A stretch of DNA of 37,360 nt, from the NCBI GenBank assembly GCA_934418125.1, contig CAKRWT010000022.1:1-37360 (forward strand). Reading direction: 5' to 3'. Shown here in pieces: positions 23,391 through 33,670 of this stretch (the first letter of the stretch is position 1; every line of letters begins with the position of its first letter). The notes beneath the pieces are model-generated. The model ran no database searches, was not told where the DNA came from, and worked only from the letters and a program-made list of their open reading frames with translations. Made by a program: the position numbers and the translations under genes. The DNA comes from an uncultured Lachnospiraceae bacterium (lineage in GTDB: Bacteria; Bacillota; Clostridia; Lachnospirales; Lachnospiraceae).

Positions 23391-25271
23391 TTACATATTC
23401 GGGGCAGAATTTTCCTGTCGGAAATAGGCATAAATCTGTTCTGCAATATGCTCTGGGATTTCCGGTACCTCACACAGTTTTTCTACGGAAGCCTCCTTGA
23501 TTTCCCTGATAGAGCCAAAATGACGCATCAGTGCCTTTCTTCGTGCCGGCCCAACGCCTGGTATTTCATCTAACACCGATTTTACCTGGGCTTTGGAGCG
23601 TAGGGAACGATGATACTCAATGGCAAACCGGTGTGCTTCATCCTGAATCCTTGTAATCAGCTTAAAGCCCTCCGAATGCGTATCTATCGGTATCTCTACA
23701 TTCTGATAATACAGCCCTCTTGTTCTGTGATTATCGTCCTTTACCATACCGCAGACCGGAATGGATAGCTGTAGCTCTTCCAGTACCTGCAAGGCAATAT
23801 TTACCTGCCCTTTCCCACCATCCATCAGCAGTAAATCCGGAAATTTAGTAAAGCTGCCAAAGGCATGGTCAATTTCTTTCTCGTTCAGTTCCTGCTTTTC
23901 CTCAATTCCATGTAAGAACCGTCTGGTCAGAACCTCTTTCATACAACTGTAATCATCCGGTCCCGATACGGACTGGATACGGAACTTACGGTAATCGCTT
24001 TTCTTTGCTTTTCCTTTCTCGAAGACCACCATGGAGCCCACATTGGCAAATCCGCTGATGTTGGAAATATCATAAGCCTCCATACGGCTGACATTCTCAA
24101 GCTGCAAGAGAGCTGCAATTTCCTTTACTGCACCAATGGTTCTGCCCTCCTCCCGCTTAATCCGCTCTTTGTCCTGACTCAAGACAAGATGGGCGTTCTG
24201 GGCTGCCAATTCTACCAGCTTCTCCTTTGCCCCCTTCTTCGGTACCCGGATATAAACTCTGCTTTTTTTGCGATTGCTCAGCCACCTCTCCAGAACAGCA
24301 ATATCGGCTATCTCTTCCTGGAGCATCAGTTCCCTTGGTATATAAGGAGTCCCGGCATAGAACTGTTTTACGAAATCCAGCAGTATCTGGGCGGTATCAC
24401 AGCCTTCCACATGGGTCATATAAAAATGGTCCCTTCCTATCAGCTTACCATCCCGGACAAAGAAAATCTGTACCACAGCATCTGTCTCATCCTTGGCAAG
24501 GGCAATAATATCCTTATCCTCTCCGTCACTGTCTGTAATCTTCTGCTTTTGGGCAACACTTTTCACACTGTTATAAAGGTCTCTGTATCGGGCAGCCTCC
24601 TCAAACTCCAGATTCTCTGCTGCCTTCGTCATCTTCTGTTCCAGATTATTTAGAATCGGCGCGTAATTGCCATTCAGAAAATCCAATGCCTGCTCTATCC
24701 GCTGCCGGTAATCCTCCTTGTTGATATACCCCTGACAGGGTGCCATACACTGTTTGATATGATAATTCAGGCAGGGACGTTCCAACCCAATGTCTCTTGG
24801 CAGCTTCCGGTTACAGGTTCTCAACTGATATAGTTTATTCATCAATTCAATGGTATCCTTGACAGCCGCTGCACTGGTATAGGGTCCGAAATACCGGGAA
24901 CGGTCTTTTTTCATTTCCCTGGAAAAGAGAATCCTTGGGAATTCCTCGGCCACAGTAACCTTGATGTACGGATATGTCTTGTCATCCTTTAGCATTGTGT
25001 TATATTTGGGGCTGTATTCTTTAATCAGATTGTTCTCCAGAACAAGTGCTTCCAGCTCGGAATCTGTCACAATATACTCAAATCTGGCAATCTGTTCTAC
25101 CATCTTGTCAATCTGGGGACCTCTTCCTACAATCTTTCGGAAATAAGAGCGCACTCTGTTATGGAGATTTACTGCTTTTCCCACATAAATAATGGTGTCA
25201 TTGGCATCATGCATCAGATATACACCCGGTGAGTTGGGCAGTTTCTTTAATTCTTCGCTTACATCAAACAT
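23391..25271 (-). CDS. uvrC: Excinuclease ABC subunit UvrC
   Basis: A protein of 626 residues which makes both incisions in nucleotide excision repair. The N-terminal GIY-YIG nuclease contains [20 protein letters not shown] (16-35). Four cysteines (153, 167, 175, 179 in [20 protein letters not shown]) match the iron-sulfur ligands described in E. coli. A UVR helix pair at about 205-235 ([20 protein letters not shown]) binds UvrB. The RNase H-like nuclease contains [10 protein letters not shown] and [12 protein letters not shown], and C-terminal helix-hairpin-helix motifs end in [20 protein letters not shown]. It appears complete, and lies between ftsH and hprK. Confidence 0.97.
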   Translation of the reverse strand: MFDVSEELKKLPNSPGVYLMHDANDTIIYVGKAVNLHNRVRSYFRKIVGRGPQIDKMVEQIARFEYIVTDSELEALVLENNLIKEYSPKYNTMLKDDKTYPYIKVTVAEEFPRILFSREMKKDRSRYFGPYTSAAAVKDTIELMNKLYQLRTCNRKLPRDIGLERPCLNYHIKQCMAPCQGYINKEDYRQRIEQALDFLNGNYAPILNNLEQKMTKAAENLEFEEAARYRDLYNSVKSVAQKQKITDSDGEDKDIIALAKDETDAVVQIFFVRDGKLIGRDHFYMTHVEGCDTAQILLDFVKQFYAGTPYIPRELMLQEEIADIAVLERWLSNRKKSRVYIRVPKKGAKEKLVELAAQNAHLVLSQDKERIKREEGRTIGAVKEIAALLQLENVSRMEAYDISNISGFANVGSMVVFEKGKAKKSDYRKFRIQSVSGPDDYSCMKEVLTRRFLHGIEEKQELNEKEIDHAFGSFTKFPDLLLMDGGKGQVNIALQVLEELQLSIPVCGMVKDDNHRTRGLYYQNVEIPIDTHSEGFKLITRIQDEAHRFAIEYHRSLRSKAQVKSVLDEIPGVGPARRKALMRHFGSIREIKEASVEKLCEVPEIPEHIAEQIYAYFRQENSAPNM

Positions 25272-25323
25272 ATCGTTTCCCCAATTTTCTGTCTATTCTT
25301 CTATATAAATTGTACTGGAACAA

Positions 25324-25358
25324 ATAAGGCAAAGTCAATCCATTTGACTCTGCCTTAT
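25324..25358 (-). terminator. Terminator of ftsH
   Basis: Minus-strand arms ATAAGGCAGAGTCA and TGACTTTGCCTTAT pair over 14 bp with one G-U, 8 nt after the ftsH stop, followed by TTGTTCC. Confidence 0.65.
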
Positions 25359-25365
25359 GCCTTAT

Positions 25366-27618
25366 TTACTGTATTTCATGATTGTTCTCATCCCGTCCCG
25401 GAGCCTGTGAAAATAATCCAAGATTTTCATTCTGCTGTGGCTGTGGTTCGGAAATTTCTGTACTCTCCTGCAAGTCGGTTTCCGGCTCTTTTGCCTGGGA
25501 ATCCGTTTCCGGCTCTTTCTCCTGGGAGACCTCTGCCTCCTGCCTGTCTTCTGTTACCGTTGTCTTTTCCTCCGGAACTTCTGTTGCAGGCTTGGGCTCA
25601 TCCGTTACCGGCTTACTTTCTGTTTCATCCGTTTTTTCGGGCTCTGTTACCTTTTCGTTCTCTTCCGGATCCGGAATCCCTTTCTCCTTACGGTATATCT
25701 TCATGAATTCTTTACCGGTAATGGTTTCCTTCTCAATCAGATATGCTGCCAGTTTATCCATGATTTCACGGTTTTCTTTTAACATCTTCTTGGCCTGTTT
25801 ATAACTGTCACGAAGCATCTTCATGACCTCGGTATCAATATCTGCCGCCGTAACATCAGAACAGGTTAAAGATGCCCTGCCGTCCAGATACTGGCTTTCC
25901 ACTGTAGCAAGTCCCATCAGCCCGAACTTCTTGCTCATGCCAAAACGGGTAATCATATTCCGTGCAATGCTGGTTGCCTGCTCAATGTCGTTTGCCGCGC
26001 CTGTGGTAACGGTATCAAAGACAATTTCCTCTGCGGCACGTCCACCCAGAAGTCCTACCAGTCTGTCACGAAGCTCAGCTTCCGTATCCAGATATTTTTC
26101 TTCCTCCGGTACATGCATAACATAACCAAGCGCACCCATGGTTCTTGGCACTATCGTAATTTTCTGTACCGGCTCTGAGTTCTTCTGTAATGCACTAATC
26201 AGGGCATGTCCTACTTCATGATAAGAAACTATCTTACGTTCCTCTTTGCTCATGATACGGTCCTTCTTCTCTTTTCCGACCAGTACCTGTTCAACAGCAT
26301 CAAACAAATCCTTCTGGCTGACATATTCTCTTCCCATCTTAACTGCATTGATGGCTGCTTCGTTAATCATATTTGCCAGGTCGGAACCAACAGCACCGGA
26401 CGTTGCCAGTGCAATCTCATTTAAATCAACGGTTTCATCCATCAGTACATCCTTGGAATGTACTTTTAAGATTTCCACACGTCCTTTTAAGTCAGGTTTA
26501 TCTACAATGATTCTTCTATCGAAACGTCCCGGACGAAGCAGTGCCTTATCCAGAATTTCCGGCCGGTTGGTCGCTGCCAGAATAATAATACCCTTTTTAC
26601 CATCGAAGCCATCCATCTCAGAAAGTAACTGATTCAGGGTCTGTTCCCGCTCTTCATTACCACCGCCATACTTGCTGTCACGGCTTCTTCCAATGGCATC
26701 AATCTCATCGATAAATACAATACAGGGAGCATTTTTCTCCGCTTCCTTAAACAGGTCACGCACACGGGAAGCACCCACACCGACATAAAGCTCTATAAAA
26801 TCAGAACCGGACAGGGAGAAAAATGGTACATGTGCCTCACCTGCTACCGCCTTGGCAAGTAATGTTTTACCAGTACCGGGAGGTCCGACTAACAGAGCAC
26901 CCTTTGGCAGTCTGGCACCAATTTTGGCGTATTTTGCCGGATTGTGAAGGAAATCCACGACTTCCACCAAAGACTCTTTTGCTTCATCCTCGCCCGCTAC
27001 ATCCTTAAAGGTAATACCGGTTTCCTTCTGTACATAGGCTTTGGCATTACTCTTGCCAACCCCCATAGGACCGCCTTTACCACCCATCCGCCGGAACAGG
27101 ACACTGAGTAGTCCCCACATCAGCAGGATAGGCAGGATATAATATAACAGTACTGTCATAATGACACTGGAGCTGTCAGAAGTTTCCTTTCTGACCTCTA
27201 CATCATTTTCCAGCAGCCGCTGTGCCAGTGTATCGTCATCTTCCATCTTTCCGGTATAATAAGTAACCGCACTCATCATACTATAGGTAAAAGGATTATT
27301 GTTATTCTTATCCTCCTTCGGATAAATTACGATTCTGTCAGAATCCACAGATACGCTTTCTATCTTCTGGTTCTCAACCATATCAATAAAATCATTATAG
27401 GAAATCTCTTGATTGGTAGCGCCTGTCATCATTTTCATAAACATACTGATAATCAGTAAGGTTACCAGTGCTGCAATCACAAGCATAATCAGGCTCTGTT
27501 TCCGGGGATTGTTCCCATTCTGGTTGCCAGGTCCTCCCTGTCCACCATTATTTGGACCTCCCGGGCCATTCGGTCCACGATTCTGTCCGTTATCATATTG
27601 ATTCAAATTCTCATCCAT
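25366..27618 (-). CDS. ftsH: ATP-dependent zinc metalloprotease FtsH with extended tails
   Basis: A membrane-anchored AAA protease of 750 residues, degrading misassembled membrane proteins and regulators. Residues 1-40 are a Gly/Asn/Pro-rich extension. Transmembrane segments lie near 43-63 and 152-175 with an extracytoplasmic domain between. Walker A GPPGTGKT is at 245-252, Walker B VFIDEID at 301-307, the AAA arginine region LRPGRFDRR at 361-369 and the zinc site HEVGH at 467-471. About 99 final residues are a Glu/Pro/Thr-rich low-complexity tail ([13 protein letters not shown] onward). Both tails are longer than in most FtsH proteins. It is a single gene with the promoter at 27651-27679. 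Confidence 0.96.
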   Translation of the reverse strand: MDENLNQYDNGQNRGPNGPGGPNNGGQGGPGNQNGNNPRKQSLIMLVIAALVTLLIISMFMKMMTGATNQEISYNDFIDMVENQKIESVSVDSDRIVIYPKEDKNNNNPFTYSMMSAVTYYTGKMEDDDTLAQRLLENDVEVRKETSDSSSVIMTVLLYYILPILLMWGLLSVLFRRMGGKGGPMGVGKSNAKAYVQKETGITFKDVAGEDEAKESLVEVVDFLHNPAKYAKIGARLPKGALLVGPPGTGKTLLAKAVAGEAHVPFFSLSGSDFIELYVGVGASRVRDLFKEAEKNAPCIVFIDEIDAIGRSRDSKYGGGNEEREQTLNQLLSEMDGFDGKKGIIILAATNRPEILDKALLRPGRFDRRIIVDKPDLKGRVEILKVHSKDVLMDETVDLNEIALATSGAVGSDLANMINEAAINAVKMGREYVSQKDLFDAVEQVLVGKEKKDRIMSKEERKIVSYHEVGHALISALQKNSEPVQKITIVPRTMGALGYVMHVPEEEKYLDTEAELRDRLVGLLGGRAAEEIVFDTVTTGAANDIEQATSIARNMITRFGMSKKFGLMGLATVESQYLDGRASLTCSDVTAADIDTEVMKMLRDSYKQAKKMLKENREIMDKLAAYLIEKETITGKEFMKIYRKEKGIPDPEENEKVTEPEKTDETESKPVTDEPKPATEVPEEKTTVTEDRQEAEVSQEKEPETDSQAKEPETDLQESTEISEPQPQQNENLGLFSQAPGRDENNHEIQ

Positions 27619-27650
27619 GAGAAATCCTCACTTTCAATTTCTTAGCTTTT

Positions 27651-27679
27651 ATTATATGGAAGCGAAAAACATAAATCAA
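27651..27679 (-). promoter_or_regulatory. SigA-type promoter of ftsH
   Basis: Minus-strand TTGATT (27674-27679) and TATAAT (27651-27656) are 17 nt apart, about 33 nt before the start codon. No CIRCE or CtsR-type operator was seen next to it. Confidence 0.7.
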
Positions 27680-27731
27680 TAAGATAATTGTGAATTTCCA
27701 GTCACAAGTATAAAAGAATTATAAATTTTCA

Positions 27732-27785
27732 TTGATTTTGATTGTATTATTTTGTATGATTAAGTGTAATTATGTTGTTACACTT
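27732..27785 (+). promoter_or_regulatory. Promoter and inverted repeat before the DUF1846 gene
   Basis: TTGATT (27732-27737), 17 nt, TATGAT (27755-27760). Directly downstream, AAGTGTAA (27762-27769) and TTACACTT (27778-27785) form a perfect 8-bp inverted repeat spanning the expected transcription start and ending just before GGAGG. It may be an operator or a leader hairpin. Confidence 0.6.
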
Positions 27786-27798
27786 TATGGAGGTACAC

Positions 27799-29283
27799 AT
27801 GCAGAAAATCGGTTTTGACAATGAAAAATATTTAAAACTTCAATCCGAGCGTATTAAAGAAAGAATTCAGAATTTTGGTGGTAAGCTCTATCTGGAGTTC
27901 GGCGGTAAGCTATTCGACGACTACCACGCATCCAGAGTTCTTCCCGGTTTCATGCCAGCCAGCAAGATTACCATGCTTGCCCAGTTAAAAGAACAGGCTG
28001 AAGTCGTCATTGTCATCAGTGCTGCCGATATTGAGAAGAATAAGGTCCGTTCCGACCTGGGTATTACCTACGATTTGGACGTGCTTCGCCTTATCGATGC
28101 CTTCCGTAGCTATGGTTTATATGTCAGCAGTGTCTGCCTGACACAATTTGCCGGACAGCCAAGTGCCATTTCCTATCAAAAAAGACTGGAAGCCCTGGGT
28201 ATGAAAGTATATCGTCATTATCCGATTGAAGGCTATCCTTATAATATTCCATTCATCGTCAGTGACGATGGTTATGGTCAGAATGAATATATCGAGACAA
28301 CCCGCTCCCTCGTTGTGATTACAGCTCCGGGACCCGGCAGCGGTAAAATGGCTACCTGTCTTTCCCAGCTTTACCATGAATACAAGCGTGGTATCAAAGC
28401 CGGATATGCGAAATATGAAACATTCCCTATCTGGAATCTTCCGCTTAATCATCCGGTCAATCTTGCTTACGAGGCTGCCACGGCTGATTTGAACGATGTC
28501 AACATGATTGACCCGTTCCACCTGGAAGCTTATGGTGAAACTACTGTAAATTACAATCGTGACGTAGAGGTATTCCCTGTACTGAAAGCAATGTTTGAAA
28601 AGATTATGGGCGAATGTCCTTACAAGTCCCCTACCGATATGGGCGTTAATATGGCTGGCTATGCTATCTGCGACGATGAAGTAACCCGTGCCGCAGCAAG
28701 CCAGGAAATTATCCGCCGTTACTATGATGCCCTTTGCCAGAAACGGCAGGGAAAGGCAGACGACTCCCAGATTGCAACCATAGAACTTCTTATGAAAAAG
28801 GGCGACATCACTTTAGAAGACAGACCTGTTATCAGTGCTGCCAAGATTAAAGCCGAGGCTACCGGAGAACCGGTGGCAGCGATTCAGCTTCCTGATGGAC
28901 AGATAATTACCGGTAAGACAAGTGAGCTTCTCGGTGCCTCTTCCGCAATGCTGTTAAATGCCTTAAAAGCCCTTGCCGGAATTGATGATGAGATACAGCT
29001 TATCTCTCCTACCATTATTGAGCCGATTCAGAAGCTGAAAGTTTCTCATCTGCATAATAAAAACCCTCGTCTCCACACAGACGAGATTCTGATTGCGCTT
29101 TCTATCTGTGCCGTATCAGACCCCAATGCTGCATTGGCTATTGACCAGCTCCAGAATCTGAAGGGCTCTGAGGTACATTCCAGCGTAATCCTTTCACAGG
29201 TGGATGTAAAAGTGTTCCGTAACCTGGGAATTAACTTAACCTGTGAGCCACAATATCAGTCGCAAAAGCTTTATCATCACTAG
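27799..29283 (+). CDS. DUF1846 family protein
   Basis: A protein of 494 residues from the ATG at 27799, preceded by GGAGG at the right spacing; an upstream in-frame ATG at 27772 lacks a ribosome-binding site. The sequence matches the DUF1846 family over its whole length (start MQKIGFDNEKYLKLQSERIK, with LYLEFGGKLFDDYHASRVLP and VITAPGPGSGKMATCLSQLY, a P-loop-like glycine-rich turn). No signal peptide or membrane segment. The family is widespread in Firmicutes and structurally characterised, but its biochemical function is unknown to me. It precedes pyrG on the same strand but is separated from it by two hairpins. Confidence 0.88.
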   Translation: MQKIGFDNEKYLKLQSERIKERIQNFGGKLYLEFGGKLFDDYHASRVLPGFMPASKITMLAQLKEQAEVVIVISAADIEKNKVRSDLGITYDLDVLRLIDAFRSYGLYVSSVCLTQFAGQPSAISYQKRLEALGMKVYRHYPIEGYPYNIPFIVSDDGYGQNEYIETTRSLVVITAPGPGSGKMATCLSQLYHEYKRGIKAGYAKYETFPIWNLPLNHPVNLAYEAATADLNDVNMIDPFHLEAYGETTVNYNRDVEVFPVLKAMFEKIMGECPYKSPTDMGVNMAGYAICDDEVTRAAASQEIIRRYYDALCQKRQGKADDSQIATIELLMKKGDITLEDRPVISAAKIKAEATGEPVAAIQLPDGQIITGKTSELLGASSAMLLNALKALAGIDDEIQLISPTIIEPIQKLKVSHLHNKNPRLHTDEILIALSICAVSDPNAALAIDQLQNLKGSEVHSSVILSQVDVKVFRNLGINLTCEPQYQSQKLYHH

Positions 29284-29296
29284 ATAAGCTTTTCTT
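29264..29296 (+). terminator. Terminator overlapping the DUF1846 stop codon
   Basis: AAAAGCTTTATC (29264-29275) and GATAAGCTTTT (29283-29293) pair with one bulged T, spanning the stop codon, and end in TTTTCTT. Confidence 0.6.
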
Positions 29297-29332
29297 AATA
29301 CAAAGTTTTATATCACATACAAACAATTTTTT

Positions 29333-29373
29333 GAGCAAAGGAGCTCCCTTGGGGTATCTTTTGCTCTTTTTTT
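29333..29373 (+). terminator. Leader terminator (possible attenuator) of pyrG
   Basis: GAGCAAAGGA (29333-29342) and TCTTTTGCTC (29357-29366) pair over 10 bp with one G-U and run into seven T. The 5' side continues as GCTCCCTT, the C/U-rich element that in B. subtilis pyrG pairs with extra 5' G residues to block termination when CTP is low. The GGGC transcript start needed for that mechanism is not visible upstream, so the match is partial. Confidence 0.7.
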
Positions 29374-29391
29374 GCAAAGGGAGGAAGAAAT

Positions 29392-31023
29392 ATGGCAGTA
29401 AAATATGTATTTGTCACTGGTGGTGTTGTTTCCGGTCTGGGAAAAGGAATTACCGCTGCATCTTTGGGACGGTTATTAAAAGCCCGTGGCTATAAGGTAA
29501 CCATGCAGAAATTTGACCCTTATATCAATATCGACCCGGGCACTATGAACCCTATCCAGCACGGCGAAGTTTTCGTCACAGAAGATGGAACTGAAACCGA
29601 TTTGGACTTAGGACATTATGAAAGATTTATTGATGAAAGTCTGGATAAAAATTCCAATGTTACAACCGGTAAAGTATACTGGTCTGTTCTGCAAAAAGAG
29701 CGAAGAGGTGACTACGGCGGCGGTACCGTTCAGGTTATTCCGCATATTACCAATGAGATTAAGAGCCGCTTCTACCGGAACTTTACCGATGAAGAAACCA
29801 GGATTGCCATCATCGAAGTCGGCGGCACTGTGGGAGATATCGAAAGCCAGCCTTTCCTGGAGTCCATCCGGCAGTTTCAGCATGAAGTAGGTCATGACAA
29901 TGCGATTCTGATTCATGTTACACTGATTCCTTATCTGCATGCCTCTCAGGAGCTGAAAACCAAGCCTACCCAGGCAAGTGTCAAAGATTTACAGGGCATG
30001 GGTATCCAGCCGGATATTATCGTATGCCGCAGTGAGCATCCTTTAGACCAGGGCATCAAAGATAAAATCGCCCTCTTCTGTAATGTACCGAACAACCATG
30101 TTTTGCAGAATCTGGATGTGGAATACTTATATGAAGCACCATTAGCCATGGAAAAAGAACACCTTGCCCAGGTTGCCTGCGAATGTCTGAAGCTGGATTG
30201 CCCGGAGCCCGATTTGACAGACTGGAAAGCCATGGTTGATTCCCTGCGAACTCCTACCGATGAAATAACCATTGCCCTGGTTGGAAAATATACGCAGTTA
30301 CATGATGCCTATATCAGCGTAGTGGAAGCCTTAAAGCATGGTGGCATTTCCAATCGCTGTATCGTCAACATTAAATGGGTAGACTCTGAGACCGTAACTG
30401 CTGAAAATGTAAGAGAGATTCTATCCGATGTAAATGGTGTCCTCGTTCCCGGCGGCTTCGGCGACAGAGGTATCGAAGGCATGATTCACGCTATCCGTTA
30501 TGCAAGGGAACAGAAGCTTCCTTATCTGGGAATCTGTCTCGGTATGCAGTTATCTATCGTAGAATATGCCAGAAATGTAATCGGCTACACGGATGCACAC
30601 AGCATCGAATTAAATCCATCCACAACCCATCCTGTCATTGCCCTGATGCCAGACCAGAATGGCGTGGAAGATATCGGCGGTACCTTACGGCTCGGCTCTT
30701 ACCCATGTGTACTGGATAAAAATTCCAAAGCCTATGAACTTTACGGCGAAGAGACCATTCATGAGCGTCACAGACACCGTTATGAGGTCAACAATGACTT
30801 CCGTGCTGCCCTGACCGAGAATGGTATGAAGCTTTCCGGACTTTCGCCTGACGGACGTATTGTGGAGATGTGTGAATTGCCAGAGCATCCTTTCTTCGTA
30901 GCAACCCAGGCTCACCCGGAATTAAAATCCAGACCAAACAGACCACATCCACTGTTCAGGGGCCTTGTAGCTGCTGCTTTGCAGGAGAAAAATGAAAACC
31001 TGTTTGCAGACCTGAAAGCATGA
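29392..31023 (+). CDS. pyrG: CTP synthase (glutamine hydrolysing)
   Basis: An enzyme of 543 residues, converting UTP to CTP with ATP and glutamine. The synthase domain (1-285) has [20 protein letters not shown] (9-28) and [20 protein letters not shown] (40-59). The glutamine amidotransferase domain (295-540) has the nucleophile Cys382 in [10 protein letters not shown] and the His508/Glu510 pair in [22 protein letters not shown] is the oxyanion region. GGGAGGAAG precedes the start. The 3' end overlaps a short toxin-gene remnant. Confidence 0.97.
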   Translation: MAVKYVFVTGGVVSGLGKGITAASLGRLLKARGYKVTMQKFDPYINIDPGTMNPIQHGEVFVTEDGTETDLDLGHYERFIDESLDKNSNVTTGKVYWSVLQKERRGDYGGGTVQVIPHITNEIKSRFYRNFTDEETRIAIIEVGGTVGDIESQPFLESIRQFQHEVGHDNAILIHVTLIPYLHASQELKTKPTQASVKDLQGMGIQPDIIVCRSEHPLDQGIKDKIALFCNVPNNHVLQNLDVEYLYEAPLAMEKEHLAQVACECLKLDCPEPDLTDWKAMVDSLRTPTDEITIALVGKYTQLHDAYISVVEALKHGGISNRCIVNIKWVDSETVTAENVREILSDVNGVLVPGGFGDRGIEGMIHAIRYAREQKLPYLGICLGMQLSIVEYARNVIGYTDAHSIELNPSTTHPVIALMPDQNGVEDIGGTLRLGSYPCVLDKNSKAYELYGEETIHERHRHRYEVNNDFRAALTENGMKLSGLSPDGRIVEMCELPEHPFFVATQAHPELKSRPNRPHPLFRGLVAAALQEKNENLFADLKA

Positions 31024-31106
31024 AAAAGACAAAATATACCGTCAAACTCACGACACAATTCAAAAAGGATTTCAAAAATAACATGAAAACCGCTGTACAG
31101 AACTAA
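31020..31106 (+). pseudogene. Truncated YafQ/RelE-type toxin gene remnant
   Basis: An ORF of 28 codons whose ATG overlaps the pyrG stop (ATGA). It reads [19 protein letters not shown] and then NNMKTAVQN before TAA. The first 19 residues closely resemble the N terminus of YafQ-type type II toxins (KYTVKLTTQFKKDYKLAMKR is typical). The ribonuclease core is absent, and no antitoxin gene lies nearby. The last codons fall within the pyrG terminator stem. I read it as a stub left by a deletion; a chance resemblance is possible at this length. Confidence 0.45.
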
Positions 31107-31128
31107 TTTCTATACAGCGGTCTTTTTT
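31089..31128. terminator. Bidirectional terminator between pyrG and the GH3 gene
   Basis: ACCGCTGTA (31089-31097) and TACAGCGGT (31113-31121) pair perfectly and run into CTTTTTT on the plus strand; on the minus strand the stem is followed by TTTTCATG. It serves both convergent genes. Confidence 0.8.
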
Positions 31129-31147
31129 AATATTTTAAATTATCGTC

Positions 31148-33427
31148 TTAATCCTCCAACGCATTCAACCGGTCTACCAGTGCCTGCACATCTGCCATGG
31201 ACACCTCGCCACCGAAGCTTATCGGTCCACGGAGCGGCATGTAACGGAGCATTGCTTCATTCATTTCCTCGGTAATGGCTTCACTGGCAGCCTCACCGCC
31301 TTCCGATACCACGCTGTCTTCTCCCAGTATCCCTTTCTTTAAGACACTCCTGGTTAACTCCCAGGCTTTCTTATTCTTCATCACATCGCCCATAGTGGTG
31401 TCCGTAGTATAGACAAATGGGATTTTCACAGTAGATTCCACGGTAACCGTCTTGGTCAGGACAATGTCCCTGGAAGACTTACCAATCAGAATGTCGAATT
31501 CACCGGTCTCCACATGCCAGTCATGAATCTGCACATTGTAGTAAGCAAAGGCTCTCTTATCCAAGGTAAAGGTTACCGTCTTGGTCTCTCCCGGTGCCAA
31601 ATCCACTTTTGCGAAATCACGCAGTTCTTTGACCGGGCGGATTACTGTACTTTCTTTATCTGCAACATATAACTGCACTACTTCTTTTCCTGCCATCTTA
31701 CCGGTATTGGTAACATCTACGGATACCTCCATGACATCGGTATCTTTCATGCTGTCCTTATTCACCCGGAGGTTACTGTAATCAAAGGTGGTATAAGACA
31801 GTCCGTATCCGAATGGGAAAAGTACATCCATTTTCTTCTTATCATAGTAACGGTATCCTACGAAAATGCCTTCCCGGTATTCTACCATGTCTCCTTCTCC
31901 AAAATAGGACAGGTAGGACGGATTATCCTCTAATTTCAGCGGGAATGTTTCCGGCAGTTTCGCACTTGGATTTACCTTACCAAATAAAATGTCGCACAGT
32001 GCACCACCCACAGCCTGACCACCAAGGTATGTTTCTACGATACCTTTTACCTGGTTTACCCATGGCATTTCTACCGGGGAACCATTATGCAGTACTACTA
32101 TCGTATTCGGCTGTACGGCTGCCACTTTCTCAATCAGCTCATTCTGGCAGTTTGGCATACCCATGTGTACACGGTCGAAGCCTTCTGATTCAAAAGCATC
32201 CGGAAGTCCTGCAAAAATAACTGCTACCTTTGCTTTCTTAGCAGCCTCTATCGCTTCTGCCAGAAGTTTTTCATCTGTCTTGTCCTCTGCATCATCGAAG
32301 CCCTGGGCATAAATAATATTATCCATTCCTGCTGCATCCATGGCAGAAGTTACTTTATGGCTGTTAATATGGGAACTTCCTCCTCCCTGATAACGTGGCT
32401 TTTTCGCATATTTTCCGATGAAGGCAATGGTTTCCTTTTCGTCTAACGGAAGGATTCCGTCGTTTTTCAGTAAAACAATGGTTTCCTCTGCCACCTTGCG
32501 GGCTTCCTCATGGTCTTTATCCCGGTCAAAGACAGCGTTCTTGTCACGGTTTTCCTCATAACGGAATACGATATTCAGGATTCGCTCTACCGCAGTATCT
32601 ACTACACTTTCATCCAGTTCCCCGCTTTGTACGGCACTTACGATTAACTTATCGTTAGCTCCCTGGGAAGTAGGCATTTCCAAATCCAGTCCTGCTTTCA
32701 GGTCTTCCACACGGTTATTCACTGCACCCCAGTCACTCATAACATAACCATCAAAGCCCCACTTGTCGCGCAATGTCTCGGTCAGATACTTCCGGTTCTG
32801 TGCCGCATACACACCATTAATTTTATTATAGGAACACATAACCGTCCATGGCTTTGCCTTCTTTACCGCCCCCTCGAAGGCTGCCAGATATATCTCCTGC
32901 AAAGTTCTTTCGTCAATTCGGGAATCGCTGGACATTCTTCTGGTCTCCTGGTTGTTTGCCAGAAAATGCTTGATACTGGTTCCTACATTTTTACTCTGCA
33001 CTCCCTTAATCAGTGCACCTGCTGTCTCGCTGGCTACCAAGGGGTCTTCGGAATAATATTCAAAGTTACGGCCACACAAAGGAGAACGTTTGATATTTAC
33101 GGCAGGTCCTAAAATAACACTGACCCCCTCTGCCTGACACTCTTCCCCCAGTGTCTCTCCCATGTGATACAGTAATTCTCTGTTAAAAGATGCTGCCGTA
33201 CCGCAGCCTGCCGGAAAACATACTGCCTTAATGCTTTCGTTTACGCCCAGATGGTCTGCCTCTTCGTTCTGCTTTCTTAAACCATGAGGTCCATCGGATA
33301 CCATACTCGCCGGGATTCCCAGTCTCTCATAGCTTTCTGTATGCCAGAAATCGGCACCTGAACACATTGCTGCCTTTTCTTCCAGAGTCATCTGGGATAC
33401 CAGCTCTTTTATCTTCTCTGTTGTCAT
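31148..33427 (-). CDS. Glycoside hydrolase family 3 beta-glucosidase
   Basis: A protein of 759 residues, releasing terminal beta-linked glucose or similar sugars from oligosaccharides. The N-terminal barrel has VSDGPHGLRKQ (43-53), KHFLANNQETRR and the nucleophile Asp232 in GYVMSDWGAV. The second alpha/beta domain begins near GILPLDEKETIAFIGKYA, and a C-terminal fibronectin III-like domain includes VVQLYVADKESTVIRPVKEL. No signal peptide is seen, so it should act in the cytoplasm on imported sugars. GGAGG lies 10 nt before the ATG. The divergent AraC-type regulator is a likely controller. Confidence 0.94.
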   Translation of the reverse strand: MTTEKIKELVSQMTLEEKAAMCSGADFWHTESYERLGIPASMVSDGPHGLRKQNEEADHLGVNESIKAVCFPAGCGTAASFNRELLYHMGETLGEECQAEGVSVILGPAVNIKRSPLCGRNFEYYSEDPLVASETAGALIKGVQSKNVGTSIKHFLANNQETRRMSSDSRIDERTLQEIYLAAFEGAVKKAKPWTVMCSYNKINGVYAAQNRKYLTETLRDKWGFDGYVMSDWGAVNNRVEDLKAGLDLEMPTSQGANDKLIVSAVQSGELDESVVDTAVERILNIVFRYEENRDKNAVFDRDKDHEEARKVAEETIVLLKNDGILPLDEKETIAFIGKYAKKPRYQGGGSSHINSHKVTSAMDAAGMDNIIYAQGFDDAEDKTDEKLLAEAIEAAKKAKVAVIFAGLPDAFESEGFDRVHMGMPNCQNELIEKVAAVQPNTIVVLHNGSPVEMPWVNQVKGIVETYLGGQAVGGALCDILFGKVNPSAKLPETFPLKLEDNPSYLSYFGEGDMVEYREGIFVGYRYYDKKKMDVLFPFGYGLSYTTFDYSNLRVNKDSMKDTDVMEVSVDVTNTGKMAGKEVVQLYVADKESTVIRPVKELRDFAKVDLAPGETKTVTFTLDKRAFAYYNVQIHDWHVETGEFDILIGKSSRDIVLTKTVTVESTVKIPFVYTTDTTMGDVMKNKKAWELTRSVLKKGILGEDSVVSEGGEAASEAITEEMNEAMLRYMPLRGPISFGGEVSMADVQALVDRLNALED

Positions 33428-33542
33428 GTTACTAGCCTCCTGTTTGTTTTTGTCTGTCTGTTTTCGTTCTTAAGATGCTTCTAGTGTAGCATGCCTGTTA
33501 TCCCTTTCCTATATCTTTTTATGACTATTTTTTAGGTTAATA

Positions 33543-33571
33543 TTGACTTTTTATGGTAGAGTGCAGATACT
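33543..33571 (+). promoter_or_regulatory. SigA-type promoter of the AraC-family gene
   Basis: TTGACT (33543-33548), 17 nt, GATACT (33566-33571), giving a leader of about 93 nt. It lies in the 243-bp divergent region shared with the GH3 gene, where regulator sites would be expected. Confidence 0.65.
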
Positions 33572-33670
33572 TTTATCAAGAGCATACTGCTTCTTTAGAA
33601 CATTACCCTAAGATAGGATTCGGATATAAAACAGTCCTTTTTCTCATAAATAGTTAAGAATGGAGATTTT

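Noticed and set aside
27657..27672. cre-like site TGGAAGCGAAAAACA near the ftsH promoter
   Set aside because: The final CA is one base out of register with the CcpA consensus TGNAANCGNNNNCA, and ftsH is not an expected carbon-control target.
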